Assembly (NCBI RefSeq): GCF_902150065.1
Contig: NC_043993.1
Location: forward strand, 12,562,685 to 12,626,684
Reading direction: 5' to 3'
Length of the DNA stretch: 64,000 bases
From: Myripristis murdjan
Taxonomy: Eukaryota; Chordata; Actinopteri; Holocentriformes; Holocentridae
The notes beneath the pieces were generated by a model, which was given only the letters and a program-made list of their open reading frames with translations, had not been told where the DNA came from and searched no databases. The position numbers and the translations under genes were made by a program. Positions within the stretch are counted from its first letter, which is position 1; every line of letters starts with the position of its first letter. Positions 24,301-35,969 of this stretch are shown here, in pieces.

Positions 24301-27300
24301 TGCCCGTTACGAGGGCTGTGATGCAGCAAAAAGCACCTGAAGTTGCCACAGCTCAACATACTCCGCACTGAGTTTAAAGCTAGCATGGGCTGGTGTCACA
24401 GAATGTCCATATAAAAAGTATATTTCCAAAAAAGGGTCTTGAAAAAGAGGGGTCGTCTTAAAATCGGGGTCGTCTTATATTCAGATCAATACGGTATTTC
24501 TTCTATGTCCAGTCTAGCCTATTTAAGATCTATATCTGCAGTATACCTTTTAGCCACATGAGGGAGCTCGTTATTTTTTTAATTATTTTTTTTTTAAAAC
24601 CATACTCGCACTTTCCGCTCAGATCACCAATAGTGTGTTTCCGCCATATTTTCGCCGTAATTCGCCAGCCACAATGGATGCTTGGCTGATCAAAAAGAGA
24701 GCCCCGGATAAAGACACTACTACCCAACAAGAGAACAATCTATATCTTTTTGAGATGGCTGTTTTACCTATTCAAGATGAAGTGATGTGGAAATGGCACT
24801 AAAAATGGCCAGAAATGGCAATTTATGTACAAGTTTGCTCTTGTGATTTATAGATAAAGCCTACATTGTGATTTGGGTCGCAGTGGTTTGTCATTTTTAA
24901 AAAATGGGTCCCCAGAAAAAAAGTTTGGGAAACACTGTGCTAGAACGCAATGTGTCCAGCTTGAAGGGTCTAAATCATACTTTCTTACTGTATCAAAAGG
25001 GGTGCCACAAGGTTCTGTGCTAGGGCCCTTGTTGTTTTCAATCTATGTCAATGATCTCTGCCAGAATCTCCCAAACGCTATGTATCATCTTTATGCTGAT
25101 GACACTATAATTTATTGCTGTGCATCATCTGCTCAAAGTGCCTTTGAATCTTTACAGACAGCTTTTGATGTTGTTCAGTTCTGCTTGCAGAAGCTTAAGT
25201 TGGTTCTAAATGCAGATAAGTCAAAGGTCATGCTATTCTCCAGCACTAGGTCACTATCTATTCCCCCAGACCTTGTGACGTTCCAAGGAAATGTCATTGA
25301 GCTAGTCCCAAATTATAAGTATCTTGGCTTCATCATTGATAGCCAACTGTCCTTCAAGGCTCATATAGCCAGCCTGGTCACTAAGCTCAAGATCAAGCTA
25401 GGTTTCTATTTTAGAAACAAGTCTTGCTTTTCCTTGCCTTTACTTGATTATGGGGACATACTGTATATGAACGCCTCTGCCCAATGTTTGCGTTCTCTCA
25501 ATACTGTGTACCATTGTGCATTAATATTTGTAACCAGTTGTAAACAGCTCACCCACCACTGTACCCTGTATGCCAAATCAGGCTGGCCATCTCTGTCTGT
25601 ACGCAGGCGAACATGCTGGTTGAGCTTTATTTACAAATCTCTTTTGGGCCTGGTTCCTAGTTATCTAAGCGTTTTCCTCCAAAGAAGCCAGAGCCATTAT
25701 GGTCTGCGCTCCCACGAAGTACTAAAACTGATTGTTCTAAAAGTAAAAACGGTGAAAGGCAAAACGGCATTTAAATACGCTGCCCCTGCAGATTGGAACA
25801 CCCTCCAAACTAGTGCTGCGCGGTATACACGGTATGACGATAGAAACGATATAAATTGAGCCACGGTAGAGATTTGTGCTCTACCGTGGTATCGGCAACT
25901 TATCGATCACGGAATTGTTCTAGGCCCCTCGCAGCGCCACCTACTGGACTGGACGACTGTAAAACTGCACCGCGGTCCTGGACCTGCAGTTCTAGGCCCC
26001 TCGTTTTTCCGCAACAGTGCCACCTATTTCATCGGAGACAAGTAATGACAGACGATCGGAGTGCAAGGATTCAACGTGGATTCAAGTTATGGAATGGCCT
26101 TAGTGATGATTTAAAATTGTGTAGCTCTCTGATGAGGTTCAAAAAAATATTGAAAAGTAGAATAATAAAGCATTACAATGTAAACTGACTGCAATGTGAA
26201 ATTAACCCTTGTATACCCTAAGGAAAAGTTCCGAATCCCACCCTTTGACCAAAAAATGGTCAAGCATCTACCCTTTCATAAAATTATGATTTTTTAAAAT
26301 CAATTTTTCCAGGGTTTTTCGTTCCATTGTATTTATTAAAATGTTTTTAATTATTTTAAATCATTATTTAATCAAATATTAACCCTTTACATGCCTGTTT
26401 GTATCATATACTACTAATTAAAATTTGTGGAAAAAAACATATACTGAAACTTTGTCAACATACTAACAGGTAATGAGATTATTTTACTATTATTATCCCA
26501 GTGTGACGTGGGTTGCCCATCACCCACAATATTAACTTTGGTGCATTATTTATTTATTTATTTATTTATTTATTGCGAGAAATGAAGTGGCGACTGTGAA
26601 ACAAACTCTGTGGTCTGTTCGCTGCTTTCAGTGCTGGTGTGAGGAGAAGAAAGAGACTGTTGATTTTCACCGATCTCAGCGTCTGTGTTGCTTGGCAACC
26701 ATTCTGCCCACTTTCTTGCTGGATTGCACGCTATTGCTTGGTGGAAGAGTAAATACTTCGCAATTTCAGCAATAAGCCCCGAGAAGCAGTGGGTTACAGT
26801 GATTTCACAGTGGCTGAGGAGCGTTTTACCGTTGTAAAATCACTGTAACCCACTGCTTCAAGGGACTTACTGCTTTTATAAAACGGTTACCCTCCATATA
26901 GCCCATAAAATAATCACACAAGAAAAAAAAATCAATAATTTATTGGTAATAATGCCACAATAAAATTGAGAACTACTCATTCTTCCACCAAGCAAGATAG
27001 AGTGGACAGAACGGTTGCCAAGCAACACAGACGCTAAGATAGCTTGAAAAAGCGGCATATATACCAGCAGTTAAATTATCAACAACAAACGTCAAATTGA
27101 TTTTGCCAGGCCTAGGCCTACAACATAATGTTTATCTGGTGCGTTTGCATATCTCCGAGATGGCTCTGATTCCAATGAACAAGCCAATAATGACATCCAT
27201 ATCCTTATTTATGCTGTTTAATTGGCATTGTAGTAAACTGTCAAGCAACTCCGTACAGTTGTATAGCAACTACAAAGCAACTGCAGAGAAAAATGTCTGG

Positions 27301-30300
27301 CTACGCCCATGAAAAAAGCCGTTAGAATCACAAGATCCCTGGCCTGTTTCCCCGGCTTGTCCATGCGCGTGCACGCAAGACAGTGCATACACGCAAATGT
27401 GCGTGCACGCACGGCTTTGCATGAGTGTGCCTGTACACATAAGAGCAATGAAAAAAAGTCAGGGGAATGACACAGGCTCCTGTTCCTGCTCCTGTTGTGC
27501 ATATGCGTGCATGCAAAAACATATTGAGGTGTAACAAACCTTTAATCAATTGTTAGTATGTAGTATTTTGGTGTGATAAACGTTAAACCAGTGCAGTATT
27601 GGGGTACAATAAACATTTAAACTGTTAGAATTGAAGCTGTAATAAACCTTCAAAGCTTCTCCTTTACTGATCCCCGAGGGAAATTCTTGCAGTTTTGCAG
27701 TCATCCAGTAGGTGGCGCTGTCGCGGAAAAACGAGGGGTCTAGAACCACGGTTCTCAAAGTGGGGTCCGCGGATCCCTGGGGGTCCGCAACGCATAGCCA
27801 GGGGGTCCGCGAAAAAATTCATGGAAATGTATTTTTTTTATTATTCATTTTTTGAAAACTTTTTTGGGGAGAGGGGCGTTAAACTGTGAAATAAACACTG
27901 TGTTCGTTTTTAAGTGTCTCCCATGATGATTTGGGGAGCTTACTTATGTGATTACACATCAGGCAATCTGGTATGACACCTCACAGGCACTCGCACGGCT
28001 TCACTAATAACAGCAACAACAAAGACTCAAGTCCGTCAGTGTCTAGTCAATGCTTCTGGTACAAAAAGGGTTAACAGCCGGTCTCTGCTAGAAGTCCCGT
28101 CTCTAACCTAATATCGCTCATCGATTGGCTCTGCCGTTTCTTGCTAATGTGTGATTAGCCGTCCCCGCTATCACTCCATGTGGTTGTAAAAAGCACCGGA
28201 GGACGCGCACAGCAGAGTTTGTTTGGCTGGTTGGCCAGCGGCTACGCACACGAACTGTTTTCATCACTGTTTATTTTGTCAGGTGGCAGTTAGAACAATA
28301 GTTCAGCATGCTTCTTTGACATGAGAGCTTTTATCAGGCACACTGGCCTGTTGTCTCTAGGGAAGCAGGAATTATCCATTTTTACTAACCATGTTTTAAA
28401 ATGTCAAACTTATAGAACTGTAGAGCCTCAACAACAGATTTTTTTTTTTTTTTTTTTTTTTTTTCAAATAAGAGCAAGGCAATGGACACTAATCTGTTTG
28501 TATTTAGGTAGTGTCAAACATTTATTTTATTTATGTTTCTGTATGGTATTGTTGATGTACAGTATGCTTGTCTTTCTTTAGTTGCCTTTAACTTACAACA
28601 TTACAGAATTATTAAATACTTGTAGTCAGTGTAGATATTCATATATGCAGTATAAACATTAATGTCAATCCCTTACTAATTTTTATTTTTTCTGATTATG
28701 ATCGTTTGCTTGTTTATTTGATCAGCTCTACATGACATGAAATTGCAGTCATAAATGCAAAAAACATCAATTTTCAGGGGTGCCGCCTTGGAGCACTTTT
28801 ATGTCCCCACCCAACCAAACCTACGCCCTTGGGTGAGGCTATGTGCTAATGCTGCTAATCAACTAGCTAAGAGTACAAATGTGTTATAAGTATTATGCTT
28901 ATCAGTGTTGCGAGTGTCAGGGGGTCCCCGGAAAATCTTGACCCCTCCAGGGGGTCCCTGGGCCAAAAAAGTTTGAGAACCCCTGGCCTAGAACTGCGGG
29001 TCCTGTACTGCGGGTCCAGTCCAGTAGGTGGCGCTCTCCTTTACTGATCCCCGAGGGAAATTCTTGCAGTTTTGCAGTCATCCAGTAGGTGCCGCTGTTG
29101 CGGGAAAACGAGGGGCCTAGAACTGCGGGTCCAGTCCAGTAGGTGTCGCTGCGAGGGGCCTAGAACTGCGGGTCCCAAAACTGCGGGCCTGAATCTGCAG
29201 TCTCCGGGTCTGCAGACATATACTATTGGGGCTACAGCAGCGCACTGACATAGATTGTTAAGCAAAGTGAAGAGGTCCCACTCTGCTGTAGTTTCACTGG
29301 CTAACAGCAGCACACTGGCTTAGCTTGTCTATTTAGAGAAGAGGTATCACTTCGGCTTATTTTTCACATTCAATCTGTGTTATCACAGGCATACTCCTGC
29401 TCATTCATTGGTTGTTGAATTGTTAGGTCTGTTTGATAAGTAATTTGCATTTTTAAAACAAATAATAATTTAACATATTGTTAAATTATTGGAGTCAAGC
29501 TTACTGGTAAACATCAACTCCTGCAAGATAATTTATTATGTTCTACAACTCATAATACTACATACCGAGTGTTTGAGCAACGTATCTCCTCTGTGCTACA
29601 AAAGATTCGTCGTAACCCCCCAAAGTCCTCTAGTCCAAAATTTTGCACTGTGGAGTAGAGGAACCAAAGTTCAGTGTTTATGTTTGCAGCTAATTTTAAA
29701 TATTAAACCAAATGTTCTGTGACACTTTTTGCACAAGAGAACTGTTTACAATATTCACTTTATTTTTGTGAGAATTTTTGTACTTCTAAATCTGTACCTC
29801 TCTTGTTCTTTGGACAATAAATGCTCAAAAAATTAGATTATATCTTTGTTTTTTTGTTGTTGTTATTGTTTTTTAAAACAATTTAGCCTTGCAAAGGGTC
29901 TAAAAAACCCATTTAGAAACACTTCCATGATAAGTTTTACACTGCAACATTTATACCGCGATATATACCGTTACCGTGAGGGATGCAATTTATACCGTGA
30001 TATGAATTTTTGGTCATATCGCCCAGCACTACTCCAAACTACCCTGAAGCTTCCAGATTTAGTTTCTTTCAGTGCCTTTAAGGACACCCTTCAGGATGTG
30101 GAGCGTGAACTTTGTGGGAAATGCTCCTGTCCTTGACCTCATCTGCTTCCTACTACATTGAAGCCTTGTAATTGTTTTCTGTTTGTTTTGTTTTTCCATG
30201 TCTCGGAACATGTTTGGTCATATGTTCAGTGTGCTGCCCTCTTGGCCAGGTCACTCTTGAAAAAGAGATTGCATTTTATCTCAATGAGTTTTATTTGGTT

Positions 30301-30754
30301 AAATAAAGGATAAATAAATAAAATTCCTTTTTACCTCAAAAGTTCAGAATCAGCACCACTAAATTCACAGATGCCCATTTCCCTATTTGCTTCAGGGTGT
30401 GTGGCTCCTATGGAGACATGATTGCTGGAAATCCATCGGAGGCCTTCATGGATTTCAGCGGCAGGGTGCACATGACCTACAAACTCACCGAGCAGCCCAG
30501 TGACCTGTGGGACGTGATGACCAGAGCCACCAAGGCCAAAACTATGATGGGATGTGCCACGTATGGACAGGTAAGGGCTCGGCCATGCTTCATATTTCCT
30601 TATGGCAGGAGAAAGGCTTTAAAAGAGCCATACAGTTGGTGACAAAAAGAAACAAACAAACAAAAAATTCTTTATCTGTTTCAGGAGAAAGGAAAACCAG
30701 GAGAAGAGGCTGGTCTGGTGAGCGGGCATATCTACGCTGTGACAGGAGTCAAAC

Positions 30755-30802
<48 letters not shown>

Positions 30803-33105
30803 AATCATGTATATCTGTTAATGCCTTTTCAACTATTTTAAGGCCTCAGGGAATTGAGAATGCATTGCTGTATGTTATGTAATACATTTTTAAAAAGTTA
30901 TTCCCTCTTTCATGCTTCTCCTGGTATGCGTATAACTTCATTATTGTCTTCACCTCTCTATAAATATATTCTGACACTAGACAGAAGTACAGCTGTTGTA
31001 TTTTTTTTTTTTTTTTTTTTTAACTCCGGGGTTGTCAGTGAGTGAATTGTCCTGCTTGAAACCCACAAGGTTTCATGACATTTTATGTTCTGTGGTTCCA
31101 TCTTGTGGAGTTTTTGATGCACTGTATCTGCATTTTTATCACCTAGATTTATCACTTTTATTTTTTTCGGTGTGTATTGTTTCCATGTAATGGCCCGACT
31201 AGGCAGCAGTACATTGGTGCAATGAATTTACTCAGTTCCTGCCATGTAAAATAAATGCATTTTAATTTTTATGATGATACAGAACATCTTGGACATTTAT
31301 TTATTTATTTATTGGCTGTTTTTGCTGGAAATTACAGGTTTTGAGTAAAGGGGCGAAGGTGAATCTGGTGAGAATCTGGAACCCGTGGGGTGAGAAGGAG
31401 TGGAATGGAGACTGGAGCGACAAGTAAGAAACAGTGCCGCCCTAACATGATGAATCTCATCCCTCACTGTTATCTGCATGTAGATGACAGCGCAGGTTCT
31501 TGTCCACAACAATCCTTTAGGCAACAAAGTGTTGCTGATGTATGAACGAACATGGGAGTGGTTTTGAAACGTACTCTGTCTTACAGATCAGAGTTGTGGG
31601 AAACTGTTAGCTCTGACGTCCGTGACCAGTGCCTCAAAGTGCGCAATGATGGAGAATTCTGGTAATGTCATCCAAGAAGGAAATGGGGAAAAACCCCTCA
31701 AAACTTAAATTCTCTAAATAATTATGGTGTTGTTATATCATGACTCATCAATTTGTGGGTTGGTACTCTTTGCAGCTTCATTCGAAGGCTTGTCAGTGAT
31801 TTCTGTCTGTCTGTCTCTCTCTTTCAGGATGACTCTTGAGGATTACTGTGTCTATTATGAAGACATGGCCATCTGTTGTGACAGCCCCAACTTCCTGGAT
31901 GATGATGCTGCCTGCCAGTGGAAGTGCTCAATGAAGGAAGGTTGTTGGGAAGCAGGGAAAACTGCTGCAGGCTCTGACAGAACTTCAGGTGAGCCTTCTG
32001 CTGTTTATGCTTGCGAGTCTGTGACCTTTTGTTTTGTATTTTTCAGAAAGCAAAGCATATGGCATTCTCTGTAACCCCCAATTACAAAGCAGAGTATAAT
32101 TGGGCAGCTTCAGGGATTGAGGTGGTTTGAGCACAAAGACAAAACGAGTGTCTGACAGTTATATAACCACTGCTTACATGTCCCCCATCCTTTTCCCCAG
32201 AGGAGTTTTGGAAAAATCCCCAGTTCCGCATCAGAGTGAAGGCAGTGGAAGGAGAGAGCCAAGGAAGCAAGAACATCTTAGTGTCTCTCATGCAGAAATC
32301 TGATGAAGAAAAGCGCAGCAAAGTGAAATATCACGCCATTGGCTTCATGATCTATGAGGTTCCACCAGAGGTAATTGAAATTGTTGCCACATTCATATTT
32401 TACCACAGAAACCTACATCATTTATGTATGTATGTCTGTATGTATGTACGTATGTATTTATTTATTTATTTATTTTTTAATTTTTTCTTTATTTATTTAT
32501 CTGGATCCCCATTAGTCACTACCAAGGTAGCAACTAATCTTCCTGGGGTCCACACAACTAAACATAAAACAAAAAATGACATCATAATGCAACAAAAACA
32601 AAAAACAAAACCAATGAATCAACAACAATAAATCTTTCTGTAACGATAATTGAAACAATGACAAAGTACCCATCCTCCACCAAGAAATAATCAATATATG
32701 ATCAAAACATTTGATACAGCTCAATAATAATATAATGCCAGTGTGTTTACAATTGTTTATGGTGACGGAGACAATAAAATGACCCCAAAAATGTTCCTTG
32801 TTAACGATCATATAGTCAGACCTTATGTAGCATTGTTTTTGAGAGTTTTTGATTGCAAGCTGCTGTAAAAAGCAAAATTTCTCATTTTTTGCTCCTTGCA
32901 GGCACCAAAGGGGCAGCTCACCGCTTCACTGATGGGAGACGGCTCCCCTCTTGAAGTCAGTACGTTCTATTATAAGAGGGAGATCGTTGAGCTCCACAGC
33001 TTGCAGCCAGGAGAGTATGTGATCATTCCCTGCACATTCAAACCCGAGAAGACTTCAAGCTTCATCCTCACAATTTACTCCAAGGCAGAGGCCGAGCTGG
33101 AGTGA
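21319..33105 (+). CDS. Calpain B, penta-EF-hand-less calpain (500 aa)
   Basis: Tandem duplicate of calpain A with identical exon structure. Coding exons: 21319-21552, 21665-21737, 21944-22062, 22210-22343, 30396-30570, 30685-30756, 31338-31423, 31587-31661, 31828-31988, 32201-32370 and 32902-33105. The sum is 1503 nt without internal stop, although intron 4 has grown to 8 kb through nested transposons. Triad: Cys105 (GNCWLLSS), His260 (SGHIYAV) and Asn284 (WNPWGEKEW). Ala after the catalytic His is Ile here, next to the active site. Like calpain A it stops after YSKAEAELE and has no penta-EF-hand domain. I count about 35 amino-acid differences from calpain A, clustered in exons 3, 8, 10 and 12 with several charge reversals (E to K, R to E). 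Intact by sequence; correct splicing across intron 4 needs RNA evidence. Confidence 0.85.
23453..24937. mobile_element. hAT element 1, inserted in the LINE
   Basis: Inverted ends CAGTGTTTCCCAAA and TTTGGGAAACACTG. The 8-bp target duplication is TGCTACAA (23445-23452) and TGCTAGAA (24938-24945), one mismatch apart. It is 1485 bp long, of which 961 bp are a later pogo-like insertion, so the original element was about 0.5 kb and non-coding. Confidence 0.85.
23534..24494 (+). mobile_element. Pogo-like element inside hAT element 1
   Basis: Flanked by TA (23532-23533 and 24495-24496), with inverted ends CCGTATTGATCTGAATATAA and TTATATTCAGATCAATACGG. Around 24240-24400 it encodes a broken CENP-B/pogo-type helix-turn-helix region ([20 protein letters not shown], then [13 protein letters not shown]). 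The DDE catalytic part is missing. A related left-end fragment lies at 17996-18330. Confidence 0.75.
26590..27070. repeat. Foldback repeat
   Basis: CTGTGTTGCTTGGCAACCAT near 26688 pairs with GGTTGCCAAGCAACACAG near 27013, GCTTGGTGGAAGAGTA pairs with TTCTTCCACCAAGC, and the centre CAGTGGGTTACAGTGATTT near 26787 pairs with AAATCACTGTAACCCACTG near 26838. The arms are imperfect and the loop is short. Non-coding. Confidence 0.65.
27746..28985. mobile_element. hAT element 3, nested in hAT element 2
   Basis: Ends read CCACGGTTCTCAAAGTGGGG and GTTTGAGAACCCCTG. The flanks GTCTAGAA and GCCTAGAA fit an 8-bp target duplication with one mismatch. About 1.24 kb, non-coding, with a T-run at 28440-28464. 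It landed inside a GGCCTAGAAC unit of element 2. Confidence 0.75.
30757..30800. repeat. (GT)22 microsatellite forming the exon 7 splice donor of calpain B
   Basis: Exon 7 ends AAACAG at 30756 and the intron starts directly with 44 bases of GT repeat. The matching donor in calpain A reads gtgtgtatgtgtgta and is short, so the tract expanded in unit 2. Confidence 0.85.
32460..32833 (-). mobile_element. LINE 3' end in calpain B intron, antisense
   Basis: Shared with calpain A (9440-9935) at the same intron position, starting TTTATCTGGATCCCCATTAG. The ORF2 tail present in calpain A is deleted here. Confidence 0.65.
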
Positions 33106-34333
33106 AGACAAAATTACCTGCAATACAGCCAAACTGAAAATAATCCGCATTCTCTTCTTTTGCATGTGCTATGATAATGGTTGTAAACCCAAAAAAATGG
33201 AGTTGTGCTTTGGTTATGCAAGCAAGCTTACTGTAAAAGGGAACTGTGCCTCGGGGCTTCTGATTGGAGTACATGTCGTCTTTCCTGTTCATCTTCACCG
33301 CATGCAAAAATTAAATACTCAGGGTAGCCGGATGAAAAATTAGAATTATGCATGTCTTGTTGAATTGCAATCACTGCTTCGCCTACTCTGTACCTCTACT
33401 CATAATTCACATAATTAAAATATATGGTTTTAAACTTTCTTTTGCTTTGTGAGGCCTGTCAAGACAAATATATGTCTACATGATGAAAGCTGTCTTTGTG
33501 AATGCGCAGAACGTCAGACTGAGACACCAATTTTCCCTTTTTGTCCTTACTTGGTTATCTGATGAAGTGTACAGATCACAAACATTCATTACTTCCTTAC
33601 TTCATTTATTGCTAGTATTAGAAATGTTTCCTTTTATAGCCTGAAATCATCTTCAACATCACTAATGAACTTTCCCCTCCAGCCGCTCACATAACACACC
33701 CAGTAGCCTAAAGGGCTACTGGGTCTTACCAGCAGACTTAAGATTTTGAAAAGACAGCCATTCCACTTTAGGCAACTGCTGTATTAAAAAATATATATTT
33801 CTGCCATTTTCTGGTTGCTTGTGATTTGATTTCATGGCTTTTTTTCCCACAAAATGCAATATACAGTAATTACGAAAGGACAAATTGTAATTTCAAAAGC
33901 TGGCATATTCACCATGTTAAGCAGTGAATGCTGATGCAAAATCCTTGAAGTAAAGTGGTTATTTATTCAGCATCATCAACATATCTTTTGATTCCGCTTC
34001 AGGTACCATCTTGTCATGAAAATTTGCATAATCTGATCTGCTGTAATGCTGACATCCTGTCTAAGAGGAATTTTTCCAGGGGCCAACTGTTGATTAGGCA
34101 ATGTCACGAAAAATGTGTTTTGCATAATAGTGCTCATCAAAACAAGAAATGACATGTCAGAATTTATTGAAAAAGGAGATATTACTCCCTTAGCAGGTGT
34201 GCACATAACACTGGTCTTAAATGCTGTCACATTACACCCAGAAGAAGAAAAAAAAACAGTCGCCTGAAACTGCCACAGGTGGTGGAAAGCTGCAGCAATG
34301 ACTTGTAATTTGCATATTTTGAAACCCAGTGTA

Positions 34334-35547
34334 CAGTGCATTCATAAAGTATTCAGACCCCCTTCACTTTTTTCACTTTTGTTATGTTGCAGCCTGATGC
34401 TACAGTTGTTTAAATTCATTTTTTCTCTCATTAATCTACACTCAGTACCCCATAATGACAAAGTGAAAACAGAATTGTTGAAATTTTTGCAACAACACTT
34501 GAAATTTAGCTCAGGTGCCTCCCATTTCTCTTGATTGTTGCTGAGATGTTTCGACACCTTGATTAGAGTCCACTTGTGGCAAATTCCTGTGTGGAGAAGC
34601 TCCAGAAAGAAAGCTCCAGAAGGACAACCATCACTGCAGCCTCCACCGATCTGGGCTTTATGGCATAGTGGCTGGACGGAAGCCTCTCCTCAGTGCAAAA
34701 CACATGAAAGCCCTCTTGGAGTTTGCAGAGAAGCACCTGAAGGACTCTCAAACTGTGAGAAACAAGATTCTCTGGTCTGATGAAACCAAGATTGAACTGT
34801 TTGGCCTCAATTCCAAACGTTAGGTCTGGAAGAAACCAGGCAGCGCTCATCACCAGGCCAATCCCTACAGTGAAGCATGGTGGTGGCAGCCTCATGCTGT
34901 GGGGGTGTTTTTCAGCAGCAGGGACTGGGAGACTGGTCAGGGTTGAAGGAAAGCTGAATGAAGCAAAGTTCAGAGATATCCTCAATGAAAACCTGTTCCA
35001 CAGCACCCAGGACCTCAGACTGGGCCAAAGGTTCACCTTCCAACATGACAATGACCCTAAGCACACAGCCAAGACAACACAGGAGTGGCTTAGTGACAAC
35101 TCTGTGAATGTCCTAGAGCGGCCCAGCCAGAGCCCTGACTTGAACCCTATCAAACATCTCTGGGGAGACCTGAAAATGGCTGTCCACCGACAGTCCCCAT
35201 CCAACCTGACTGAGCTTGAGATTTGCACAGAAGAATGGCATAAAATCCCCAGATCCAGGTGTGCAAAGCTTGTTGCGTCATACCCAAAAAGACTCAAAGC
35301 TGAAATTGCTGCAAAAAAGTGCTTCAAGTAAGTACCTAAGGGTCTGAATACTTATGTCAATGTGATAGTTCAGTTTTTCCTTTTTAATAAATTTACAAAA
35401 ATTTCTACAATTTTGTTTTCACTTTGTCATTATGCTGTACTGAGTGTAGATTAATGAGAGAAAAATTAAATTTAAACGATTGTAGCATCAGGCTGCAACA
35501 TAACAAAAGTAAAAAAAGTGAAGGGTGAATACTTTCTGAATGTACTG
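34334..35547 (+). mobile_element. Tc1-like transposon, whole length but defective
   Basis: Flanked by TA, with inverted ends CAGTGCATTCATAAAGTATT and AATACTTTCTGAATGTACTG; 1214 bp. The reading frame from about 34780 to 35331 gives most of a DDE transposase: KHGGGSLMLWGCFSA, then FQHDNDPKHTAKTTQEW with the second Asp, and SPDLNPIKHLWGDLK, where the third catalytic residue (usually Glu in NPIE) is Lys. The N-terminal part is in another frame and has a stop near 34822. It is inactive and older than the calpain A/B duplication, because unit 1 keeps its right end. Confidence 0.88.
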
Positions 35548-35969
35548 TATACTTTGCAAATGGGTGGGATGCTCGTGTCCGCCCTGCCTCTGGATTCTGG
35601 CTGGACAGCTACCAGAATACAATGCACGCAGGCTACTTAAACAATGAATAGAAAGCAGTGAAAATTTGACCCAGTGTGAATGTAACATGATGTTAATGAA
35701 TGGTAGACCTACAGGGAGGATTTGTCCAAAGGCAGGTTCTCAGTCTCAGACCCCTGCTGTAGAGAATGGAGCCCCTAAAACTCAGTTTTATTACAGTTAC
35801 TGACTTTTAGGAACTGTGAGTGTTGATGGGTGATGAAGATAGCACTCAAGAATAATACTAAGTAAGACAATTCCCTTTTTTTTTAACTGGGTTTGATATT
35901 CCTTTAAGAGCTACATGTGCATACCTGTGCACCTGTGGTAGGGTTGCAGGTGTCAGATTTAGAGTGTTT

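Larger units (their letters stand above)
25811..30031. mobile_element. hAT element 2, composite, inserted in the LINE
   Basis: Target duplication CTCCAAAC is perfect (25803-25810 and 30032-30039). Ends are TAGTGCTGCGCGGTAT and ATATCGCCCAGCACTA. The 4.2 kb block contains subterminal units GGGGCCTAGAACTGCGGGTC, inverted near 25920-26030 and direct near 27700-27745 and 28985-29190. It also holds a LINE ORF2 tail (26040-26190, [20 protein letters not shown]), a foldback (26590-27070), hAT element 3 and a 135 bp block shared with 15417-15548. It has no intact transposase. Confidence 0.75.
22792..30325 (+). mobile_element. L2-type LINE in calpain B intron 4, split by later insertions
   Basis: Unit 1 reads TTAATGC then CTTTTTACC without interruption at 7425, so this whole block is an insertion. 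LINE pieces are 22792-23452, 24938-25810 and 30032-30325. Reverse transcriptase motifs are visible: [20 protein letters not shown] region, [28 protein letters not shown] at about 25089-25112 and [11 protein letters not shown]. The 3' tail reads TCTCAATGAG, then GGTTAAATAAAGG. The 5' end is truncated (no endonuclease domain). It carries frameshifts and stops and is inactive. Two hAT elements interrupt it with 8-bp target duplications. Confidence 0.8.

Noticed and set aside
34563-35327. 254-residue minus-strand frame over the Tc1 element
   Set aside because: It is antisense to the Tc1 transposase frame. The plus strand shows the DDE motifs and the inverted ends.
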